Source of the DNA: an uncultured Bacteroidota bacterium
GTDB lineage: Bacteria; Bacteroidota; Bacteroidia; Chitinophagales; Chitinophagaceae
Reading direction: 5' to 3'
DNA: 53,665 bases
Assembly: GCA_903904855.1 (NCBI GenBank)
Contig: CAIVEH010000112.1
Coordinates: 1-53,665, forward strand
Of this stretch, positions 1-9,561 are shown piece by piece. Below the pieces are notes generated by a model. That model saw only the letters and a program-made list of their open reading frames with translations. It did not search any database and was not told where the DNA came from. How positions within the stretch are numbered: the stretch's first letter is position 1; each line of letters begins with the position of its first letter. The translations under genes were made by a program, and so were the position numbers.

Positions 1-107
1 GTGAGTCGCACAGAATAAAATAATGCCGGAAAAACTCAACCATTTTTTCTCGATTTTGCTAAAAAACGCTCAAAAACCAGAGGGGCTGAATAGTAACAAT
101 AATACAA

Positions 108-2192
108 TCATTCAACCGTTTTACTCACCACCGTACTTAGCTTTGATTGTCCTCCATCTTCTGTCATGGCTTTAATAGCATAGGCATTTTCCTTACCTGT
201 TTTCTTGTCGGCAAACCACTTATCAGAGGTTCTCTCATATTGAATCAAATGGCCCTTGCTATCCTTTTTATAAATCACAAAGAATGTTCCTGTTGCCATA
301 TCTTTATAATCCCATTTCAGAACAATCTTTTTCTTCGCTGTGTCAATTGTCAAATGCTCCACAGGCGGCCTTAATCCATCATCATAAGGTTTACCATATA
401 CTGGCGATGCATATCCCGAATACAATCCATTCATATCCATGGCCCTGATTGAATAATAATAGGTGATTCCTGTTTTCACATTTGTATCTATGAAATTATT
501 TATCGGTTTAGAGAAATAAGTGAGTATGGTCCATGCAGCCTTCAAATCTGTTTTGCGATAGATAGTATGGTGTGTTACATCTTTGCTTGTACTGGGCGCA
601 AACTGCAATTCAACTTCCTTCTTCCTGACCAACACTTTTTTGAATACCGGTGTAACGGGAGGAATAGTGTCTGGCCGCACTACAGCCATGATGTCCGAAA
701 ACATAGATTGATTATAATTGAAATCAAGCGCAACTGCTCTGTAGTATATCTTCGGTGTAAGTGAGTGAAGCGTAACAGTATCACTAAAAATAGTTTTTAT
801 TTTATTTGAATCAGTCCGGTTCTTTTTAAATGAATACTGAACTACCGAGAATTCATGGGTTGGGTCATTCGATCGATACAAACGGTACCCCATCAAGTCC
901 TTTTCTTTACCGGGTTCAATCGTAATCTTCACAACCCCAATCGAGTCTATTATTGCTGAAGCTATTTTGGGCTGGCCTGGCGGCAGGCTGTCTATCAGAG
1001 TTACACTTATCGGGAACGAAGAAGAGAAATTCCCTGCAGTATCAAATGCATAAACAAGGTAATAATTGGGCGCATCCGTACTAAAGGTAGTGTCTGTGAA
1101 TTTACGTGTTGATGCCGATAGCATTGATTTGTTCAGCACCTTAAAATCACCTCTGTCCTTATCCGATCTCGCTACTCTGAATCCTTTCAGGTCATTATTT
1201 TTGCCATTCATTTCCCATGATACAGTTACCTCGCGGGTTTTGGTTTGTTTGGGTTGCTTTAAGAAGGGTTGTGTAGGCGGTGTCATATCCCGGGGCATAC
1301 CCTGCACTTCCGCAAACAAAACTTTTTCACCGAAAGCTGTTGTTCCATAGAAACGGTACTTATACAATTTGTAATTAATCAGCAAGTCATCGCTGTACGA
1401 TCCATACCTCGTGCCTACATAAGCTTTGTTCGAAAGACTATAATCCGGGGCTTTGTTGAGTGGTGTATAAACCGTTTCATTTTCTTTCTCCCGCTCCACA
1501 AAACAACCTGCAACATCCGGCCTTATAAGCCATAAAAATGATAATCCTTTCTCCTTGGGTATCACTCTTACTTCGTTCTTGTATGCTTCCGGAATTATTT
1601 TGGCAGCAATCGTCACCTCTCCCTCTCCTATTTCATATATGTCCGATTTGCCATTCAACCTTATACGGTAATTATATATCTTACCTTCTGCAGCAGTTGC
1701 ATCTGTATAACCCAATGCAATTGTCCGGGCTACAACCGAATCTTTCAGCGAGATAAGTACAAGTATCCCATATTGCAGATCTTCCCGGCTTTTCTTCTCT
1801 TTCAAGTCAGTAATGCCCTGTTCAAGGCTTACATTCGCGGTTCGGGTATCCTTGCTATCAAGCTCAAAATCCATAGCCAGTTCTAAATCTGATTTGACAA
1901 CCGAGTCTCGCTCGGTTTTTATTAAGTCACGCCATTCATTCTCTGGTAAGGATTTAATCACAGCTATTTGTTTGTACTTCCCTTTGCCTTCGCTCCGCTC
2001 CACAGTATAGCTGTTTTTGAATCCAAGCCTGAGAGTCAATATATTGTCGGGTACCCATCTTAATTCCACTCCTCTGTGTGTATATCTCGCCACTGTTTTT
2101 ATTTTGCTCACTGGCTTATCTATTTGTGCAGATAGCAATAGCGGCACTGTGCATCCGAGAATCAAAATCAGTGTAATGTAAAGCTGTCTCAT
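108..2192 (-). CDS. Exported protein with fibronectin type III-like repeats
   Basis: A 694 aa protein with a clear N-terminal signal peptide (hydrophobic stretch ending LLLSAQ near residue 23), so it is exported. The second half contains about four beta-rich modules of roughly 95 residues (about 304-400, 404-508, 510-605 and 606-694). Each opens with a D-x-(I/L/M)-P-P-type turn (DMTPPTQP, DSLPPGQP, DTIPPVTP, LRPPVEH) and ends with a Y-Y-x-(I/V)-x-A-x-D pattern, typical of fibronectin III domains. The N-terminal 300 residues have no domain I recognise. No T9SS C-terminal sorting domain is visible; the chain ends in VSKTVE. It is the last gene of a minus-strand series of three exported proteins, 34 bp downstream of the 1690 aa gene, so co-transcription is likely. 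A structural or adhesive surface role is inference only. Confidence 0.8.
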   Translation of the reverse strand: MRQLYITLILILGCTVPLLLSAQIDKPVSKIKTVARYTHRGVELRWVPDNILTLRLGFKNSYTVERSEGKGKYKQIAVIKSLPENEWRDLIKTERDSVVKSDLELAMDFELDSKDTRTANVSLEQGITDLKEKKSREDLQYGILVLISLKDSVVARTIALGYTDATAAEGKIYNYRIRLNGKSDIYEIGEGEVTIAAKIIPEAYKNEVRVIPKEKGLSFLWLIRPDVAGCFVEREKENETVYTPLNKAPDYSLSNKAYVGTRYGSYSDDLLINYKLYKYRFYGTTAFGEKVLFAEVQGMPRDMTPPTQPFLKQPKQTKTREVTVSWEMNGKNNDLKGFRVARSDKDRGDFKVLNKSMLSASTRKFTDTTFSTDAPNYYLVYAFDTAGNFSSSFPISVTLIDSLPPGQPKIASAIIDSIGVVKITIEPGKEKDLMGYRLYRSNDPTHEFSVVQYSFKKNRTDSNKIKTIFSDTVTLHSLTPKIYYRAVALDFNYNQSMFSDIMAVVRPDTIPPVTPVFKKVLVRKKEVELQFAPSTSKDVTHHTIYRKTDLKAAWTILTYFSKPINNFIDTNVKTGITYYYSIRAMDMNGLYSGYASPVYGKPYDDGLRPPVEHLTIDTAKKKIVLKWDYKDMATGTFFVIYKKDSKGHLIQYERTSDKWFADKKTGKENAYAIKAMTEDGGQSKLSTVVSKTVE

Positions 2193-2226
2193 ATGTTTCT
2201 GTTTGCTGTTTCAGTCTTTTTTGTAA

Positions 2227-5200
2227 TTAACGTGTTTTATTAGCTTTGCCTGAAGGTGTTGCAGTACCCGACTGTCCGGTTGAGTTAGTTACGTTGGCTC
2301 CCGACCCGGTTACCTGCGTTCCTGAGTTGGAATAGTTGTCATAATGTGGCCCGGTTTTAAATGTCCTGACAATTTTCTGGGTAAGCGGTGCGCCTGTCAT
2401 CGTCACTGCTGGTTGCCAGGTAGGTCCACCAGCTGAACTTCCATTGTCTTTTCCCTGGCCAGCCGACACAGTTCCTTTCAGCTCCATCAGCGTGGCTATA
2501 ACAGTAAATGTATAGGTTTTATCTTTTTCAAGATTATTTTTGGGAGGAGGCGGAGTTGGCGCAACGGTCATTTCTGTTGGTACCGGCGGATAAGGCACCG
2601 ACCCGCTCAAACTCCATGTGTCGGAAACCGATGGCCCACTGAATGCTCCATAGCTTGACCCTGACCCTGATGAAACTCCTGAGCTCCAGGTACCGCTACC
2701 TGAGGGTCCGCCTCCCAATCCCATAGCTGACCCTGATGAACCTCCCGAACTCCAGGTACCACTACCCGAAGGTCCGCCACCTAATCCCACAGTTGAGCCC
2801 GATCCAGATGAACCGCTGCCCCACGTATTTATTCCGCTAACCACTTTCCCCTGTGAAGCGCTTAGGCTGGCTGAGGTATTCGCTGAAGGAGGAACATAGT
2901 ATAGGTATTCACCGAGATTATTCGTCTTAAACAGCAGGTTGATGGCAGGCGATGTGCTCGCAGGTCCGCCAGGTTTGAGTGTTGTCACAACTGTCATCTT
3001 AAATGTCCTCGTTTTGCTGCTGCCATCGCTCTGCTGCTCGCCTATAGTGAATACATCTCCGGGCACTAAATTGTAGGCAACCTTAATGTCATTCGAGTCC
3101 GGGAAATTATAGGGAGCCATCGGATTCACATACTTGATCATTGCCCTTGCCTGGCTGTCAGCCTGGTCCTGTTGGGCCACTGCAGGTCCGGCATCCTGGG
3201 TCAATCCGCTGGAACTACAGTCGGTGCCATAAGTGAAATCCTTGTGGAAATGAAAACATACTAAGTCATCTAAAGCATCTATGTCGCCATCTATTGCCCC
3301 TTGCGCAAAAACCGGATTCGGAAATGCTCCTGTTATCCATGCACCGCCTTTTATGTTGCATAAATTATAGTGCTTATCATCGCAACAGAAGGCTGAATGA
3401 TATTTCGAAATTCCATCCAGGCTTGCAGACGCTGCTGCATAAAACCCAAGTCCACCACTTGCCCTGTAGCCCCTTATCCCAACCGGATTACTACCATTAC
3501 AGGACCCGTTGTATTGCAAAAGCGCAAGATCCAATTCAGCTCCTGCGCCAAAATAGGTATTCACACTCCAAACCCTGAATGTGCCATTGTATACTTCATC
3601 CGTAGTAGAATGAGAAAAGGAAATGCCCACACCCAGCGCAAAACCTTTTCCGGTTGCCGTAAGACTTGCTCCACCATCCGATGGGTTCAATGAAGGCAAC
3701 GAACCCGGGAAAAGGGAATTGTAGGGATCAGAAAATTTGTGGGTAAATCCATTGGGCACATCACCACCAAGGTCATTACCCATCATCAGATAGCTATATA
3801 ATGAAATCCCCAATACATCTATAGTGTTTGTTTGCGTAGGAGTTCCGCTCTTAAAGTACCATTTGTTTGTCGAGCCATCTACATGCAGTACAAGGCCTAT
3901 ACTTTCTCCAGGTGGCGTATACAATATCTTCACTCCACCTTCCTCCGCATCGACGGTTGCTTGCGCACTAAGGTCAAATATTTTCGTAGTGAAATCATAA
4001 TCCACATTCAGGCTGCCCTTTATCATCGCTTTTGCCCGGTCATCAATTCCAGCTCCTACATAAAACTGCCCACCGAATCCCAGATACGTAAGCCCGCCCG
4101 ATGACGAGAAATTGCCCAGCATTGTTACATCCATATTAAATGCTTCATCTTTTGGTGTAGTAGCAATAACGGCTTTTGCCTCAAAACCAAGATTTCCTTT
4201 TTGGGGTTTAAAAGTAAATCCTCCATTCTCCAACGTAGGATACATATTCTGGTAAGCCCCTCCGCCAAACCCTCTGAAAGCAAGGCCCGACATAAAAACA
4301 ACTCCCGGTGGGGGTAACGTAAGCAATGCTTCTGCACGCCAATACCTGTAGGTTGTGTTGGTTGGTGCGTCAACCGTAGTGCCAAATTGAACCAGTGCGT
4401 CCAGTTTAAGCTCTGCCGCCTTAAATACAACTGAGATATTTCCCAGAAAACCATTGCCATAGGTTGCGTTGTCGTGAAAAAATCCTATCCCGCCGTCTAT
4501 CGATACAGCCGACAAATCGGCATGAACATTGATGGAGTCGATTTTGGTGTCATGATAAATCGGTTTGTAACTTTCACCTGGCTTTTTACCAAATCCAACT
4601 ATCACTCCGAGTTTCGTAGCGCCTCCCACCTCTGCACTGAGATTGGCAATAACCTTAAAGTCTACCGACCCCTTTATCAATTCACCCTGACTGGCATCGA
4701 GGCCCGTTAGCATTGGTGTGAAGCCAATGTCGGTAATAGTAACAGGTAAGTGGGCAAGAAACTTTGGCGGACTGGCAAACCCCCAGGTGCCGATTTCAAA
4801 CTTAAAACTGCCCGCTGGCGATTTAGTTAACCCTAAACCTTCAAATTCAAGGTCCATTTTTACGTTTTTGATTGGCCCCAGTGTTATATTATCCCATTTG
4901 AAAGAACCATTTAATTTCAGGCTGAACGAGTCTTTGTCTTTTTCCACATGAGCAAATATTGCTGATGTTTCGTCCAGTGTCATTTTCCCATTCAGCATAT
5001 CGGCATCAATAGGGCCTGTAGGGTCAATAGTTATCTGAAAATAGTCGTTGGTTCCTGCACCGGATGGCTGCGCATATATTGCAACATATTTCAGCGGATT
5101 GTTGACGGTATCCCTGGTTACAGGCAATATGACTCTGCCCTTTATACTTGCATCAGTAAGACTGCTGGCTAGTATCATTACCACAACAGTATCTATTGTA

Positions 5201-7299
5201 GCGCTCATTTTGGCCACGCTTGCATTATTGAAATCTGCTACATTTGTTGCCGATGCGTGCATCGTAATCCCCTGGTTATCTATTAGGAATGTATCTACTG
5301 CTACCTTTATCGTATCTCCGTCTGGCTTTTTCCACGAAGATGGCAAATCTATATTCATCGTTTGCATGCTGAAGCCCTGCCATGTAACTGTTGTGTCCCC
5401 TGCATAGCCCTGCGGAAACTTTATACTGTCCGGGTTACGGATATCCGACAAGTCAATGGTGAAGCCCGTACCTCCTTCAATGATAACTCCTGAGTTGCTG
5501 CCTGCCGAATTGACGATCTGGCATTCCGGCAAAGTACCTGTGATCATTATATCGCTGAATGATGTAGCATTTCCCATAAATACTGCTGTAACCTTAGAAG
5601 TGCCGTCATCCGGATTAGGCACCAGCCAGTCTCTCGTAAACTCGGCATCTATCTCCATATTTATTTTAGAAATTCCAGTCGTATCCCACTGAAGAAACCA
5701 GCCATCTATCGGCGATGAGGTAGAAGATGGTTTTTTGAAAGTCAGCATCACTTTATCATTTAGTTTAACTGGAATATCTGCAACAAGTTCCAAAGTACCA
5801 GATGAGAAATCAATTTTTTTAGGGTGTATCTTTATATCTGTCCCCAGGAATCCAAGTGTGTCTTTAGCACCTTTTATCGTTACTGTTTTCGATGCTATAA
5901 TATTTATGTCAGCTTCAGCAGGCAAAAATTCCATTTCCGTAATTGCAAACTCATTCCCAGTCGAAATATTAAACCCCAGGGGCAAGTCAAATGGCGCGGT
6001 GTATGTCATACTACTGGCATAGCTGGGTAACGTCTGGTTCGTCGCATCAGCTACACTGTCTACCCAATCAACAACACTTGAAACTGTATGGTTCGACAGG
6101 ACATAATTGGCAGCTACCTGTTCTGCCCAAGCTTTCGGATACTTGGCCGCATTTGAATCAATTACAGCCTGTATTGAGCCAGTTTTGAGTGTGTCTGAAT
6201 TTAAAGTTATGCCGCTGAATTGAACGGATATATCCGCCTTCAGCCACCCTATATGCACTTTCCCTGTTCCGTCAAAAGTCCCATTTGCTGTTCCCTTGCT
6301 CACACTATCTGTGATGATCAAAAATTCGCCTCCCTCACCGGCATATATGGTATCTCCTTTTGCTATCGAATCCTGTGTTCCACTGTTGGTATTTGAATGG
6401 TGATGATGATTATGATTTGTGGTGGAATTGGTATCATTACCAGGGCCTGAAGCATTATTATTGCCGATACATTTAAATGTAAAATACCCCGACCTCCCTT
6501 CATTGCTACCCAATGGCCTGTCCTGTTCATCCAGCGCTGTTACACTCCACACATAGCTCATCCCGGTATCAGGTAAGGTATAATCTATCGGCCAGCTTGC
6601 GGTAATAAGGTTTTTATAGTCCTTTTCCAATATCGGCTTATTCGTTCTGTAGGCCTGGCCTTTCTCCTGGCCTGGCAGCACTTCCATTACCTGAAGTCTA
6701 TAGGTAACTATTCCACCGGTATATGCCGGCTGCAATGGCGTCCACTGAAACAATGGCCGTCTGGTCTGGCTTGCTACACAGGGTTCCCCATCTCTTGGTG
6801 ATATAAGTGAAGGCGGCTCATAGGCAATAATCGTAAAATTGCTGCACTGAGGCTGCTGGGTAGTCAGCGCTGTTAGCGTTGTCGGGTTCACTAGCTGCAC
6901 ACAGATACGATAATTGTCGTCTGGTATACGCCCTGTCATTGTAGCTGCCTTGGTATCATAATGGCCATGATATTTCACATCTGCCGGAGGAAAAATATCC
7001 TCAGCATAGAATTGGCTCGACCCGGGCTCGCACGATATTACCGGCATTTTACCAAGATCGGTTTCTGCAATCATTTCCCCCTTTCCGTTATAGATCTGGT
7101 ACGATATCTTTGCATTAATACTTTTGCCAGTGGTATTGGTTACAATAACAATAGCAGTCTCACGGTGAATTTGCCAGTCCGACAAATAGGGCGATGGATG
7201 CGAATTCATTACAAAATTAATATTCTGGCCCTGTGCGCCGATGCCTGTTACAATCAGTACCAGGGTGATAATTAATCGGATGGTTCGGTATAATTTCAT
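2227..7299 (-). CDS. Very large exported multidomain surface protein
   Basis: A 1690 aa protein with a signal peptide (residues about 1-25, ending GIGAQGQ). Residues about 25-160 form an Ig-like region. Residues about 165-275 resemble a fibronectin III-type module (PPSLISPRDGEP ... FQWTPL). A His/Asn/Ser-rich linker lies near residues 285-310. A long beta-rich middle has alternating D/T/S and hydrophobic residues. A Cys-containing region lies at about 1265-1365 (including CC and CNIKGG). Then come a Gly/Ser tandem repeat (about 1490-1560), a Pro-rich stretch (PTPPPPK) and a Ser/Thr/Gly/Asn-rich tail. The N-terminal organisation reminds me of the Bacteroidota TANFOR-type surface proteins, but I cannot confirm that without a profile search. 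No catalytic motif is seen and no T9SS sorting domain is evident. It lies between the 244 aa and 694 aa exported proteins with gaps of 19 and 34 bp, consistent with one operon and possibly one cell-surface complex. Confidence 0.8.
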   Translation of the reverse strand: MKLYRTIRLIITLVLIVTGIGAQGQNINFVMNSHPSPYLSDWQIHRETAIVIVTNTTGKSINAKISYQIYNGKGEMIAETDLGKMPVISCEPGSSQFYAEDIFPPADVKYHGHYDTKAATMTGRIPDDNYRICVQLVNPTTLTALTTQQPQCSNFTIIAYEPPSLISPRDGEPCVASQTRRPLFQWTPLQPAYTGGIVTYRLQVMEVLPGQEKGQAYRTNKPILEKDYKNLITASWPIDYTLPDTGMSYVWSVTALDEQDRPLGSNEGRSGYFTFKCIGNNNASGPGNDTNSTTNHNHHHHSNTNSGTQDSIAKGDTIYAGEGGEFLIITDSVSKGTANGTFDGTGKVHIGWLKADISVQFSGITLNSDTLKTGSIQAVIDSNAAKYPKAWAEQVAANYVLSNHTVSSVVDWVDSVADATNQTLPSYASSMTYTAPFDLPLGFNISTGNEFAITEMEFLPAEADINIIASKTVTIKGAKDTLGFLGTDIKIHPKKIDFSSGTLELVADIPVKLNDKVMLTFKKPSSTSSPIDGWFLQWDTTGISKINMEIDAEFTRDWLVPNPDDGTSKVTAVFMGNATSFSDIMITGTLPECQIVNSAGSNSGVIIEGGTGFTIDLSDIRNPDSIKFPQGYAGDTTVTWQGFSMQTMNIDLPSSWKKPDGDTIKVAVDTFLIDNQGITMHASATNVADFNNASVAKMSATIDTVVVMILASSLTDASIKGRVILPVTRDTVNNPLKYVAIYAQPSGAGTNDYFQITIDPTGPIDADMLNGKMTLDETSAIFAHVEKDKDSFSLKLNGSFKWDNITLGPIKNVKMDLEFEGLGLTKSPAGSFKFEIGTWGFASPPKFLAHLPVTITDIGFTPMLTGLDASQGELIKGSVDFKVIANLSAEVGGATKLGVIVGFGKKPGESYKPIYHDTKIDSINVHADLSAVSIDGGIGFFHDNATYGNGFLGNISVVFKAAELKLDALVQFGTTVDAPTNTTYRYWRAEALLTLPPPGVVFMSGLAFRGFGGGAYQNMYPTLENGGFTFKPQKGNLGFEAKAVIATTPKDEAFNMDVTMLGNFSSSGGLTYLGFGGQFYVGAGIDDRAKAMIKGSLNVDYDFTTKIFDLSAQATVDAEEGGVKILYTPPGESIGLVLHVDGSTNKWYFKSGTPTQTNTIDVLGISLYSYLMMGNDLGGDVPNGFTHKFSDPYNSLFPGSLPSLNPSDGGASLTATGKGFALGVGISFSHSTTDEVYNGTFRVWSVNTYFGAGAELDLALLQYNGSCNGSNPVGIRGYRASGGLGFYAAASASLDGISKYHSAFCCDDKHYNLCNIKGGAWITGAFPNPVFAQGAIDGDIDALDDLVCFHFHKDFTYGTDCSSSGLTQDAGPAVAQQDQADSQARAMIKYVNPMAPYNFPDSNDIKVAYNLVPGDVFTIGEQQSDGSSKTRTFKMTVVTTLKPGGPASTSPAINLLFKTNNLGEYLYYVPPSANTSASLSASQGKVVSGINTWGSGSSGSGSTVGLGGGPSGSGTWSSGGSSGSAMGLGGGPSGSGTWSSGVSSGSGSSYGAFSGPSVSDTWSLSGSVPYPPVPTEMTVAPTPPPPKNNLEKDKTYTFTVIATLMELKGTVSAGQGKDNGSSAGGPTWQPAVTMTGAPLTQKIVRTFKTGPHYDNYSNSGTQVTGSGANVTNSTGQSGTATPSGKANKTR
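2665..2801 (-). repeat. 22-codon Gly/Ser tandem repeat inside the 1690 aa gene
   Basis: Two adjacent copies of a 66-bp unit encode GLGGGPSGSGTWSSG followed by a variable SSGS tail. A decayed third copy follows (GAFSGPSVSDTWS). Most differences between copies are synonymous. The unit probably forms a flexible spacer and is a likely site of length variation by slippage. Confidence 0.75.
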
Positions 7300-7318
7300 A
7301 ACTAAAGATTTAATATAT

Positions 7319-8053
7319 TTAACTCTTCAAAAGATTGTCAGTGTATTTATTCAACGGGTTAAGATCGTCGTCATTCAATGAGTTGATTGTAACTGTTAGA
7401 CTGAAACTTAGCGCATTGATTATTGTATATTTTACTCCTGGCATGGTATACAGTTGCCTAGTGTTCACCATGCTGTTTAGCATGCTTTGCGTATACGTTT
7501 CATCTGTACTTAGACGCAGCGCATTTTTATGTAAACCATAATTGCATATGATACCCCCCGAAGCATCCTCAGCTATAACCTGTTGCGATGTACTTCCCAA
7601 ACATTCAAAGCATAACTTTCCTGTAGCAAGCCTGAGACCCGTTTCGAAAACCAGCGGGTCGCCGAGGCTAAGCTCGGAATGGTAAAGTGTTTGAATACCC
7701 AACAAAAGTTGCACCCATTTGTCTTTAGGCCTTATACCAAACATGTTCAATGGATTGGCCATATCCTGTCCGAGATTTTCATAATCAGGTAACGGTACTA
7801 TTACCCTGTTTTTTTGAAGGCTGATATGAATAAGGAAAGGAAGTGAAAAGTCTCTGCAACTGAATGTAGGATTGCATTTCAGGCGATCAAGTGCAAACAG
7901 TATGCATTTTGGAATGGAAGAGGCTTCATTCATCTGGTAAAAATCCGCGTATAATCCTATTGTGCCGGTTATCAAGGGTGATTTCTGAGCCAGAACACCA
8001 ACCGGTAAAATAAGTATTATTACTATCAGGATTTTAACTTTCTCCGCAAACAT
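7319..8053 (-). CDS. Exported protein of unknown function
   Basis: A 244 aa protein with an N-terminal signal peptide (a hydrophobic run IVIILILPVGVLAQ, cleavage near residue 23). The rest is a mix of beta-prone segments with several Cys residues (CILFALDRLKC, FSC, LCFECLG, GIICNYG) and no motif I recognise. It is the first gene of the three-gene minus-strand group, 19 bp upstream of the 1690 aa surface protein. A role in export or assembly of that protein is possible, but this is only a positional argument. Confidence 0.7.
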   Translation of the reverse strand: MFAEKVKILIVIILILPVGVLAQKSPLITGTIGLYADFYQMNEASSIPKCILFALDRLKCNPTFSCRDFSLPFLIHISLQKNRVIVPLPDYENLGQDMANPLNMFGIRPKDKWVQLLLGIQTLYHSELSLGDPLVFETGLRLATGKLCFECLGSTSQQVIAEDASGGIICNYGLHKNALRLSTDETYTQSMLNSMVNTRQLYTMPGVKYTIINALSFSLTVTINSLNDDDLNPLNKYTDNLLKS

Positions 8054-8882
8054 ATGTTATATAATCAAAGTTCAAAAATTCATAAAAACCTATGAAAATC
8101 AATAAATTCGTTAGCACACCTCATTTGCATCTTTCTCAATATTAATTTGTTAGTCCGGTTATCATAACTGCTTCATTCCTATGATAACTATTCCAGGTCT
8201 CCCACTATTTAAAGGAGAAATACAGTCCTATAATTAACATATATATGTTATATTTTGAGTGATTTCAGGTTTGACTTCTCCAAATCTATAACTACCATTT
8301 CATAAAACCGGGCTCAATTGAGGCAACGGTATCTATAAATGAGGCAACGGTAAATTCTGATGTAAAGATGCGGCCGTCCACCTGCTCTAAAAAGAGTGTT
8401 ATAACTGAATAAGGAAGGAAACAAACGGTATTTTTTTACCGTTTTTTAACGGTTTATCCTTTTGTTTTGGGCTGCGCCGATTCATTTTCCACAAATCCCA
8501 CATGGCTTACTAATGGTTTGCCTTCAGGATTTGAGCATGCGACGAAACTATTCGACCAATTCTGGAATTACCAATCAATCAACTTATATCTCTAAATACC
8601 TATAGCAAAAACCACAAACAAGCCACTTCCAGATTCCACAACGGCGCACCTGTCGATCCTTCTTGAGACACAGATTATAAACAATAATGTATACTGGTCG
8701 CAGAGTTCGCGGCATCTTTATGCTACAGCACTGGTACAGAATATATAAATGTGCAGCCAGGCCTCAAAATGAAAAACCAGAAGCGATCTTAAAGCAAATC
8801 AGGAAGCTTAAAGACAATCTGTAAGACTCAACCTAATCACTTATCACTTATCACTTATCACCTATCACTTATCACCTATCAC
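8054..8882. other. Long intergenic region without a convincing gene
   Basis: About 830 bp between the three-gene surface operon and the YkgJ-type gene. It holds a direct repeat TGAGGCAACGGTA (8319-8331 and 8340-8352) and an orphan hairpin at 8423-8444. A 45-codon ORF (8687-8824, plus strand) reads like the tail of a longer protein, with an in-frame stop just upstream. The tandem tract at 8835-8889 ends it. It must contain the promoter of the 244 aa gene, but I could not place it. This looks like degraded accessory DNA. Confidence 0.5.
8423..8447 (+). terminator. Orphan terminator-like hairpin
   Basis: A perfect 8-bp inverted repeat AAACGGTA / TACCGTTT with a 6-nt loop of T is followed by a T run on the plus strand. 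No plus-strand gene lies upstream of it, so it may belong to a lost gene or be fortuitous. Confidence 0.35.
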
Positions 8883-8889
8883 TCACTTA
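8835..8889. repeat. Short tandem tract (CTTATCA-type units) at the 3' end of the YkgJ-type gene
   Basis: About seven imperfect units of the type TCACTTA / TCACCTA in tandem. The tract reaches into the coding end of the neighbouring minus-strand gene, and that gene's TGA stop is made from a TCA within the tract. Confidence 0.8.
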
Positions 8890-9380
8890 TTCCTCCTCTT
8901 ATCATTCCCCTCCAGCTCCAGCAGCCGCTCCATAACAGTAGAGGTTATGGGGCAAACAAGGGAATTTTTTAGTGTTAGGGGCACCCGCTTCAGTAGTACA
9001 TCTTCATCTGTATAAGGGTATCGCCTGCAGTCGCTGGGGCGGTCGTCATAAATATTGCAGGTATTGTCATCAGCAAGAAATGGGCAGGGTTTCTGCCGGG
9101 CCACATAGTCACCCTCTTCATCCAGTTTCAGATAATTGGCCACAAGGTCGCCCTCCTTTATTCTCAGGCTTTTGGCAATGCGCTTTATATCTGGTTGCTT
9201 AAATCGGGGTGAGTGGTTTTTGCAGCAATTGGCACACTCCAGGCAATCAATTTTGGCAAATGCCTCCTCATGCAGATCTGGCAGCAATGCCAGCATCCGG
9301 TTATAGTTGCCCCGCTCAAGCAGGTACTTATATTCCTTCTGGTGTTCCTTCGCCGCTTTAAGCAGGGGGTCGTAAATCAT
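8883..9380 (-). CDS. YkgJ-family cysteine-cluster protein (putative Zn/Fe-S binding)
   Basis: A 165 aa protein with the family hallmark C46-x2-C49-x2-C52-C53 (CLECANCC), followed by C99, C108 and C118 in the context CPFL...CNIYDDRPSDCRRYPY. This pattern defines the YkgJ/UPF0153 CxxCxxCC proteins, thought to coordinate a metal or iron-sulfur cluster. Substrate and role are not established for most members. There is no signal peptide, so it is cytosolic. It stands between ParB (upstream, gap about 180 bp containing a tandem tract) and the non-coding 8.1-8.9 kb region. The last codon and stop lie in a short tandem repeat, so the exact C-terminus may be recently altered. Confidence 0.85.
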   Translation of the reverse strand: MIYDPLLKAAKEHQKEYKYLLERGNYNRMLALLPDLHEEAFAKIDCLECANCCKNHSPRFKQPDIKRIAKSLRIKEGDLVANYLKLDEEGDYVARQKPCPFLADDNTCNIYDDRPSDCRRYPYTDEDVLLKRVPLTLKNSLVCPITSTVMERLLELEGNDKRRNK

Positions 9381-9397
9381 TTTTTATTGTCGTAATT

Positions 9398-9465
9398 CTT
9401 AAGTACTAAGTCTTAAGTAGTAAGTCTAAAGTAGTAAGTCTAAAGTATTCAAAGTTTTAAGTAGC
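9398..9465. repeat. Short tandem tract (TAAGTCTAAAGTAG-type units)
   Basis: Imperfect tandem units of AAGTCTTAAGTAGT / AAGTCTAAAGTAGT lie between the 5' end of the YkgJ-type gene and the 3' side of parB. There is no hairpin of note and no ORF. Confidence 0.75.
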
Positions 9466-9561
9466 CAGTGGAGAATACATATTAGCCAAATAGCATCAAA
9501 AATTTCAGATAAAGATCGAATGCTCAATAGCAGGTTCCCCTTTAGGGGTCAGGGGTTTCTT

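Noticed and set aside
4125..4460. 111-codon frame inside the 1690 aa gene on the same strand
   Set aside because: It is out of frame within a continuous long gene and has no signal or motif.
8687..8824. 45 aa ORF ending in QIRKLKDNL
   Set aside because: It may be the tail of a lost gene, but an in-frame stop lies just upstream, and there is no identifiable start signal or homology that I can name.
8835..8889. Possible CRISPR-like repeat array
   Set aside because: Units are about 7 bp without spacers, so this is a simple tandem tract. No cas genes are present anywhere in the window.
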